Below, one piece after another: positions 6,173 to 10,232 of a stretch of 10,232 nt of DNA. The position numbers and the translations under genes were made by a program. The notes under the pieces are model-generated. The model saw nothing but the letters and a program-made list of their open reading frames with translations. It searched no databases and was not told the DNA's origin. Position 1 is the first letter of the stretch, and the number at the start of each line of letters is the position of its first letter. The DNA is from Candidatus Schekmanbacteria bacterium (GTDB lineage: Bacteria > Schekmanbacteria > GWA2-38-11 > J061): assembly GCA_003695725.1 (NCBI GenBank), contig RFHX01000059.1, positions 1 through 10,232 of the forward strand, given 5' to 3'.

Positions 6173-8116
6173 CTATAATTCGATTTCGCGTACTCTCTTG
6201 AACGCACCCCATACTGCATCCATAACTGTCTGCGGCTTTACACAATCCCCAATGCTAAAGACATTCTTTTCATTCGCAAGCTCTTTACTGAGCTGGTCTT
6301 TAGGAAATAATCTCCCTGCAAAGATAAGGCAGTCTGCAGGAACTCTTTTTTCTTCTCCTTTTTGCTCAACGACCACCTCTCCATTTTCAATTCTCACAGG
6401 AATTGCAGCGCGCATCACATTTATTTTTGCGTCTTCCAACATTCGAAGAAGGAAATATCTGTTGTTATGGTCAACCATATCCATATCCAAATCATCAGAA
6501 TCCATCCTTGCACATATCGTAACATTCTTCCCTTTGCGGGCAAGGGCAACGGCCGTTTCACATCCAATAACTCCACCTCCCATTATGAGAATCTTCTCTC
6601 CCTTCACCTCTTCGCCTTTTAGGACATCGATTACAGATATTACATTTTCCCCTTCGATAGGAGGTTCTTCCATTTCAGCACCTGTTGCGATTATCACATA
6701 ATCAGCACCAAATCTTTTTACATCCTCAGCCGTTGCCTTTTTATTGTAAACAACTTTTACAGGAAGTTTTTCAACAAGATAATTGAGATAGTTGATATAA
6801 TCTAAAATATCGTGTTTGAAATCATGCTTTGCCGCAAGATTAAGATTTCCACCCAACTTATCAGACGCCTCCCACAAGGTAACATCAAATCCTCTCTCAG
6901 CTCCCACTCGCGCCGCTTCCACTCCTGCCGGACCTCCTCCAACTACCAGTAATGTTCTTTTTTCTTTGAGAGGAATAAGGGGCCATTCAAGCTCATGACC
7001 TGTTGTTGGATTGAGGGAACAGCTTGTTGGCTGCTGAGCAATCATCTGCCAAAGACATCCTTCATGACATCCAAGACAAGGACGGATCTCTTTTTGTCTT
7101 CCCTCTTTTATCTTGTTTACAAGCTGGGGATCGGCAAGGAGACCTCGTCCAACTGCAATGAAGTCGGCTTTCCCTTCTATCAATGCTTTTTCTGCAACAG
7201 AGGGATATTGAAGACGTCCAACAGCAATTACAGGAATTTTTACAACCTTTTTTACCTTTTCAGCAATGTGAAGCATACAGCCCGGGGGCTGATATTGAGG
7301 AGGATGAGGCCACCAAGGAGTTTCATAGCATCCTGCATCGACATGAAGGGCACTTACCCCCATTTTTTCCAGTTCCTGAGCTATCCACAAACCTTCTTCT
7401 TCCTCTCTTCCGCCTTCCAAATAATGAGTTATTCCAAAACGGTATATAATGGGGAAGTCTTCACCGGCATCACGCTTTATAGCCGCTATTGCCTCACGCG
7501 CAAGCTGAAGCCGTTTTTCTCTTGAGCCTCCATAACGGTCTTCGCGCCTATTCCAAAGCGCTGTCATAAACTGGTCCATCAGATATCCCTCGTGGCCATG
7601 AATCTCGATGCAATCAACGCCTGCATCACGGCATCGCATCGCGGCATAACCGAAGGATTGCGCAAGAGCTTCGGCTTCTTCAGTCGTAATTGCCCGGGAT
7701 ACATATTCAGGAAAATCCGGCAGAAAGTAATGAGGATTTTCAGAAGCAGAGACGGGCCTTACCCCTTCAGGTATAACAGGTGGCGCTATAACTCTGCCAA
7801 ATCCTGCAGTCAATTGGACGCTCAATTTACAGCCATAAGAATGAAGAGTATCTGCAAGTTTTTTCATCGAAGAAAAATGTTTATCATTTGAAATATTGAA
7901 TAAATCTTTTGTAAATGGCTCGAGTGCCTGAGTTACAAATGTTGCTTCTGTCGTTATAAGGCCTACGCCGCCTTTTGCTCTTGCTTCATAATAAGCACGG
8001 TATCGCTCGCCCCAATCGCCATCAGCTTCATGAAGTCCATGAGCGCCCATTGCCGCCATAATAACGCGGTTTTTTATTTCCGCTTTACCTATATATCCGG
8101 GCTCCAAAAGTTTCAT
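6173..8116 (-). CDS. NADH:flavin oxidoreductase with 4Fe-4S cluster (2-enoate reductase / 2,4-dienoyl-CoA reductase family)
   Basis: 647 aa, close to the 671 aa of E. coli FadH. Residues 1-340 are an old-yellow-enzyme TIM barrel that binds FMN (KNRVIMAAMG, 15-24; IEIHGHEGYLMDQF, 170-183, with the likely proton-donor Tyr178). A four-Cys cluster motif follows: Cys347, 350, 354 and 366, spaced C-x2-C-x3-C-x11-C as in FadH, for a 4Fe-4S cluster. Residues about 387-425 form an FAD-type Rossmann fold (VVGGGPAGVEAA) and about 507-540 a second, NAD(P)-type fold (IMGGGVIGCETA). Electrons should run NAD(P)H to FAD to 4Fe-4S to FMN to a C=C bond. The FadH histidine of GWHE is replaced by Tyr264 in AGCYE, followed by WWPHPPQY. 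From memory this resembles 2-enoate reductase and BaiCD/BaiH-like enzymes more than FadH. The start is supported by GGAGGT (complement of 8122-8127). Its bases look more GC-rich than the neighbours. The substrate is unknown; an unsaturated acid or CoA thioester is likely. Confidence 0.93.
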   Translation of the reverse strand: MKLLEPGYIGKAEIKNRVIMAAMGAHGLHEADGDWGERYRAYYEARAKGGVGLITTEATFVTQALEPFTKDLFNISNDKHFSSMKKLADTLHSYGCKLSVQLTAGFGRVIAPPVIPEGVRPVSASENPHYFLPDFPEYVSRAITTEEAEALAQSFGYAAMRCRDAGVDCIEIHGHEGYLMDQFMTALWNRREDRYGGSREKRLQLAREAIAAIKRDAGEDFPIIYRFGITHYLEGGREEEEGLWIAQELEKMGVSALHVDAGCYETPWWPHPPQYQPPGCMLHIAEKVKKVVKIPVIAVGRLQYPSVAEKALIEGKADFIAVGRGLLADPQLVNKIKEGRQKEIRPCLGCHEGCLWQMIAQQPTSCSLNPTTGHELEWPLIPLKEKRTLLVVGGGPAGVEAARVGAERGFDVTLWEASDKLGGNLNLAAKHDFKHDILDYINYLNYLVEKLPVKVVYNKKATAEDVKRFGADYVIIATGAEMEEPPIEGENVISVIDVLKGEEVKGEKILIMGGGVIGCETAVALARKGKNVTICARMDSDDLDMDMVDHNNRYFLLRMLEDAKINVMRAAIPVRIENGEVVVEQKGEEKRVPADCLIFAGRLFPKDQLSKELANEKNVFSIGDCVKPQTVMDAVWGAFKRVREIEL

Positions 8117-8218
8117 TGCAAACCTCCAAAATTAAAAGGGCTAAAATCAGCTTCTAAATTTTGTCTCTTTTTTCTCCAAAACAACCATTCAAATTCAGGC
8201 AATCAATTTAATAAGTTA

Positions 8219-8332
8219 TCAATTATTTCCTGCTGAATTCAAATTTCTTCCTTCGGCGCCGCCTTTCTTTGTTGCCATCACTCTTTCTCTGCTTTTTACG
8301 ACTTCGCCATTACGGTTTCCAATGAGCGGCAT
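8219..8332 (-). CDS. Possible 37-aa small ORF between the split-barrel and flavoprotein genes
   Basis: An ATG (complement of 8330-8332) inside the last codons of the split-barrel gene opens a different frame running to TGA (complement of 8219-8221). The protein begins MPLIGNRNGEVVKSRERV, continues through a basic and Gly-rich middle (ATKKGGAEGR) and ends NSAGNN. AGAGGG lies four bases before the ATG, a weak but possible ribosome site, and the 23-nt overlap would suit translational coupling. An in-frame internal ATG could give a 19-aa product. No homologue is recognised. It fills most of an otherwise empty 193-bp gap in what may be one operon. It may equally be a chance ORF. Confidence 0.25.
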   Translation of the reverse strand: MPLIGNRNGEVVKSRERVMATKKGGAEGRNLNSAGNN

Positions 8333-8852
8333 AAATCCCTCTGTTATTATGGTAATAAACTATTTCATAGGGAATAATGCGGATTATTTTTGACAATCCC
8401 TTTGGCACATTCAAAGGAGTTCCTGTATCTTTAAGGAAATTGTCAAAAACCGGTTTGAACAATTTTTTTGCCTCTTCATACTCGGGCATATCATCTGTAA
8501 ATACATCTGCCGTACCTCGGATGTTAACGCCCCGTACTGCCTTCATACTCAAGGTTGATACTCCAATCCCAACTGCAACCTTATTATTTTCTTTGATATT
8601 TTTCAACTTTTGGCCGCCTTCGGTAAAAATGTAGATGTTGAGTCCATCATTTACATAATCGACAACTGAGATGCGCGGCACTCCGTCTTTGCCACAAGTT
8701 GCAAGTGAGCAACAATGCATCTTGTTAAGAAAATCAGTTATTTCATCTTCAAGTTCCTCCTTTGAAGGCTTCCACCGCTGAATCTTGAGCTTTGCAAAAA
8801 GACCATCAATCATCTTATCTATCTGCTCAGGAGTAAAATCGCTTATATCCAT
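8310..8852 (-). CDS. Pyridoxamine 5'-phosphate oxidase-like FMN-binding split-barrel protein (paralogue 2)
   Basis: 180 aa, cytosolic. An acidic, helical N-terminus (about 1-45) leads into the same split-barrel core as the protein at 4094-4621: CSLATC (48-53), GVPRISVVDYVNDGLNIYIFTEGG (57-80), KNIKENNKVAVGI (84-96) and RGTADVFT (112-119). Over the 29 residues starting NDGL the two proteins share 19 identical positions, and both end in a short aromatic tail (here YAAHWKP). Related proteins bind FMN or other flavins; I see no PdxH-specific C-terminus, so a vitamin B6 role is not implied. The start is supported by AAGGAGA (complement of 8859-8865), six bases before ATG. It is upstream of the enoate-reductase-like gene on the same strand (193-bp gap, no terminator seen), so co-transcription is plausible. 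The cofactor and partner are unproven. Confidence 0.83.
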   Translation of the reverse strand: MDISDFTPEQIDKMIDGLFAKLKIQRWKPSKEELEDEITDFLNKMHCCSLATCGKDGVPRISVVDYVNDGLNIYIFTEGGQKLKNIKENNKVAVGIGVSTLSMKAVRGVNIRGTADVFTDDMPEYEEAKKLFKPVFDNFLKDTGTPLNVPKGLSKIIRIIPYEIVYYHNNRGIYAAHWKP

Positions 8853-8916
8853 TAATAGTCTCCTTGATTTTTAAATTGTGATTTATTTCTTTGAACAAAC
8901 TTCTTTTCTGCTCTAT

Positions 8917-8946
8917 ATATTAATCACTCATATCATATTTTATCAA
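8917..8946 (-). promoter_or_regulatory. Candidate promoter for the second split-barrel gene
   Basis: On the minus strand, TTGATA (complement of 8941-8946, 5/6 to the -35 consensus) is followed after 18 nt by TAATAT (complement of 8917-8922, 4/6 to the -10 consensus). A start near 8910 would give a leader of about 58 nt. The region is AT-rich, so the match is only suggestive. Confidence 0.33.
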
Positions 8947-9027
8947 TTCTAATTTTTTTACTTTTTCTTATGAACAAAAAAAATTATGGTAATAGAGAAA
9001 TCCACTATCCTGCTACCCTATTGTGTC

Positions 9028-9050
9028 ATTATCCGGTTTGAACGGATAAT
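9028..9050. repeat. Perfect inverted repeat, 8-bp arms with 7-nt loop
   Basis: ATTATCCG (9028-9035) and CGGATAAT (9043-9050) are perfect reverse complements around GTTTGAA. Neither strand has a T run after it, so it is not a classical terminator. It lies about 150 nt past the stop of the DUF932-like gene and 176 nt upstream of the split-barrel ATG. It could be an operator, a 3'-end RNA hairpin, or a copy of a dispersed intergenic repeat. Confidence 0.55.
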
Positions 9051-9197
9051 CCACCGGTCATCCCAACAATATTGTGAAAGAACTTCAAAGGAATTCATAA
9101 TAAATACAAATTCTATGCCAATGCAAACGCAGAGATTCAATTTGTAAAGAGAGAGAAAGCAATAATCAAGCAAGGTATCTTCGAAATGACTGATACA

Positions 9198-10160
9198 CTA
9201 TGCCGCAATTTTTAGATAATCATCTATAAGCGCAGGGATTTGAGCTCTCCATTGGAACTGCTCATCGATGTCCCTCCTCTGCCGTGCCAGCCAAGACAAT
9301 GCTTGCACCACTGCGTAAAGGTTATTAGCAGGCGCAACTGCCCCGGGCACTTCAATGGTATATTTGACCTCTATCTGAGAAGAAGGAACTTTTTTCTTGA
9401 GGGGGGCATAAGTAACATCTTTTCCCGACATTGCAATATGATATGTCCTTACCGCGGCCTTCACACCCCATTTTTCTTTTAATGAATCATTTACCCATTT
9501 TTCAAAGGCATTCTTATCGAGAGGGGTTCGATATAATTCTATCAGCATCCTTTTTTCTTTTTCATAAAGAGCAAGTCCATTTCTTAGTATTTCATTTACA
9601 TAATATTGATCGAGAGATTTAGTATGACGGTGTTCAAAACGATCTTTTTCGAATATTACCATCCCATTTGAACATACAAGCCTTAACCATCCAAACTCTG
9701 CAGAAAATTTAGTGCTCCCATCAACGGAATTTCTTAACCACAATGAGAAACCAACTTTATATCCGTCTCCCGGATCAAAATGATATTTTGACGGAAATCT
9801 CATCAAAAGCTCCATTCTTTCACCATATTCTGTCAAAAAAAATAAAAACTTCATCTCCTCGTGGTCAAGAAATTCATCTTTAATAGAATTAATGATAAAG
9901 TTCAAAATATCCCGATGCTGTATCAGAGAATAGGATTTGGACACAATTCCAACAGGAATCTCACCTTCGCCATTTATTGGCTTTCTCACAATGACATCAT
10001 AATTTTTGTTCTCTTCATCAGCCGTAAAGGGACGCTTATCAAAATAAGGTATTCTTTCCAGCATCTCTTCAAGAGTGCTTTCCGACTGTTTGACCGGAAT
10101 GCCAAACCATCTAAATATATCCATCTGTTCTTCAAATGATGATGCCTCGCTCATAGCCAT
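9198..10160 (-). CDS. DUF932-like (phage/plasmid-related) protein of unknown function
   Basis: 320 aa, no signal peptide or membrane segment. It resembles the DUF932 family, which is frequent on phages and plasmids but also found on chromosomes: VGIVSKSYSLIQHRDI (70-85) matches the family's 'GIV-x3-Y-x2-(I/V)Q' opening, FSLWLRNSVDGSTKF (138-152) the central strand, LRLVCSNGM (159-167) the signature 'R-x-VC-x-N', and NNLYAVVQALSWLA (279-292) the C-terminal 'NA-x-T'-like helix. The molecular function of this family is not established. The start ATG (complement of 10158-10160) follows GGAGGG by seven bases; a second in-frame Met two codons later is less well placed. It is flanked by a long non-coding spacer downstream, and no integrase, repressor or replication gene is visible beside it in this window. 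Family assignment is from motif memory, so moderately sure. Confidence 0.72.
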   Translation of the reverse strand: MAMSEASSFEEQMDIFRWFGIPVKQSESTLEEMLERIPYFDKRPFTADEENKNYDVIVRKPINGEGEIPVGIVSKSYSLIQHRDILNFIINSIKDEFLDHEEMKFLFFLTEYGERMELLMRFPSKYHFDPGDGYKVGFSLWLRNSVDGSTKFSAEFGWLRLVCSNGMVIFEKDRFEHRHTKSLDQYYVNEILRNGLALYEKEKRMLIELYRTPLDKNAFEKWVNDSLKEKWGVKAAVRTYHIAMSGKDVTYAPLKKKVPSSQIEVKYTIEVPGAVAPANNLYAVVQALSWLARQRRDIDEQFQWRAQIPALIDDYLKIAA

Positions 10161-10232
10161 ATTTAATCCCTCCTTTTTAAATAAACGAATTTCTAATTAC
10201 AATATAGGAGGGCAGAGAGACAGCAGTATGTC
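10161..10232. other. Upstream region of the DUF932-like gene (window edge)
   Basis: It holds the AAAAAGGAGGG ribosome site of the minus-strand gene. On the plus strand there is an AGGAGGG (10206-10212) 15 nt before an ATG at 10228-10230, a distance too long for a normal start. I see no convincing promoter for the DUF932-like gene within these 72 bases; it may lie outside the window. Confidence 0.35.

Larger units (their letters stand above)
8866..9197. other. Gene-free spacer between the split-barrel gene and the DUF932-like gene
   Basis: The side near 8866-8990 is extremely AT-rich and holds the candidate promoter described separately. From about 8986 the composition changes and the plus strand becomes purine-rich. 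Two short plus-strand frames are open there: ATG at 8986 to TAA at 9145-9147 (53 codons, no ribosome site), and another frame from about 9078 to TAG at 9213-9215 with no start codon. Neither looks like an intact gene. A perfect inverted repeat (9028-9050) and a 10-bp palindrome ACAATATTGT (9066-9075) are the only ordered elements I find. No terminator with a T tract is visible after the DUF932-like gene. Confidence 0.5.

Noticed and set aside
9028-9050. Inverted repeat as a rho-independent terminator of the DUF932-like gene
   Set aside because: Neither strand carries a T tract after the stem, so the canonical signal is missing.
8986-9147. 53-codon plus-strand ORF from ATG 8986
   Set aside because: No ribosome binding site (only A/T upstream), the inverted repeat falls inside it, and codon choice looks unlike the real genes here. 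Kept only as part of the possible relic, not as a gene.
10161-10200. Promoter for the DUF932-like gene (TTGTAA-16-TTAAAA on the minus strand)
   Set aside because: It would place the transcription start at or inside the ribosome binding site, and both boxes are weak.
10206-10230. Start of a plus-strand gene at ATG 10228 with AGGAGGG upstream
   Set aside because: The spacing of 15 nt is too long for a normal start and only one codon is visible before the window ends.

Overview
The window is AT-rich bacterial chromosomal DNA with strong GGAGG-type ribosome binding sites, ATG starts (one GTG) and A-rich codons. A soluble multi-sensor histidine kinase, a group III phosphofructokinase, an Fe-S/flavin ene-reductase and FMN split-barrel proteins fit a metabolically versatile, probably anaerobic or facultative Gram-negative-type bacterium, such as a deltaproteobacterium-like or uncultivated candidate-phylum lineage. 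I cannot name the taxon from sequence alone. I see no tRNA, rRNA, CRISPR array, insertion sequence or complete phage module.

Layout: (1) 1-2781 (+) is the 3' part of a hybrid histidine kinase: GAF-GAF-PAS-PAS-HisKA-HATPase-REC. (2) Converging on it, 3923-2826 (-), is pfkA. Its start region carries a plausible promoter and a 29-bp dyad at the predicted transcription start. (3) A 170-bp divergent gap leads to a two-gene (+) unit: a pyridoxamine-phosphate-oxidase-like flavin protein (4094-4621) and, 18 bp later, a medium-chain dehydrogenase/reductase (4640-5668). (4) A clear sigma70-type promoter, overlapped by two perfect inverted repeats, drives a small secreted or membrane-anchored protein (5759-6103), which is closed by a textbook intrinsic terminator. 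(5) On the (-) strand, a second flavin split-barrel protein (8852-8310), paralogous to the first, precedes a 647-aa enoate-reductase/old-yellow-enzyme flavoprotein (8116-6173), with a possible 37-aa ORF between them. (6) A gap of about 345 bp without a convincing gene holds a perfect 8-bp-arm inverted repeat. (7) A DUF932-like protein lies at 10160-9198 (-).

The most coherent theme is a recurring pairing. Two paralogous split-barrel proteins each sit just upstream of a different reductase (a zinc-lobe MDR enzyme and a 2-enoate-reductase-like enzyme). This suggests related redox steps on unsaturated, carbonyl or CoA-type substrates. That link is inference. Nothing here is demonstrably a new defence or mobile system; the points most worth checking are the promoter/operator architectures, the paralogue pairing, and the small secreted protein.
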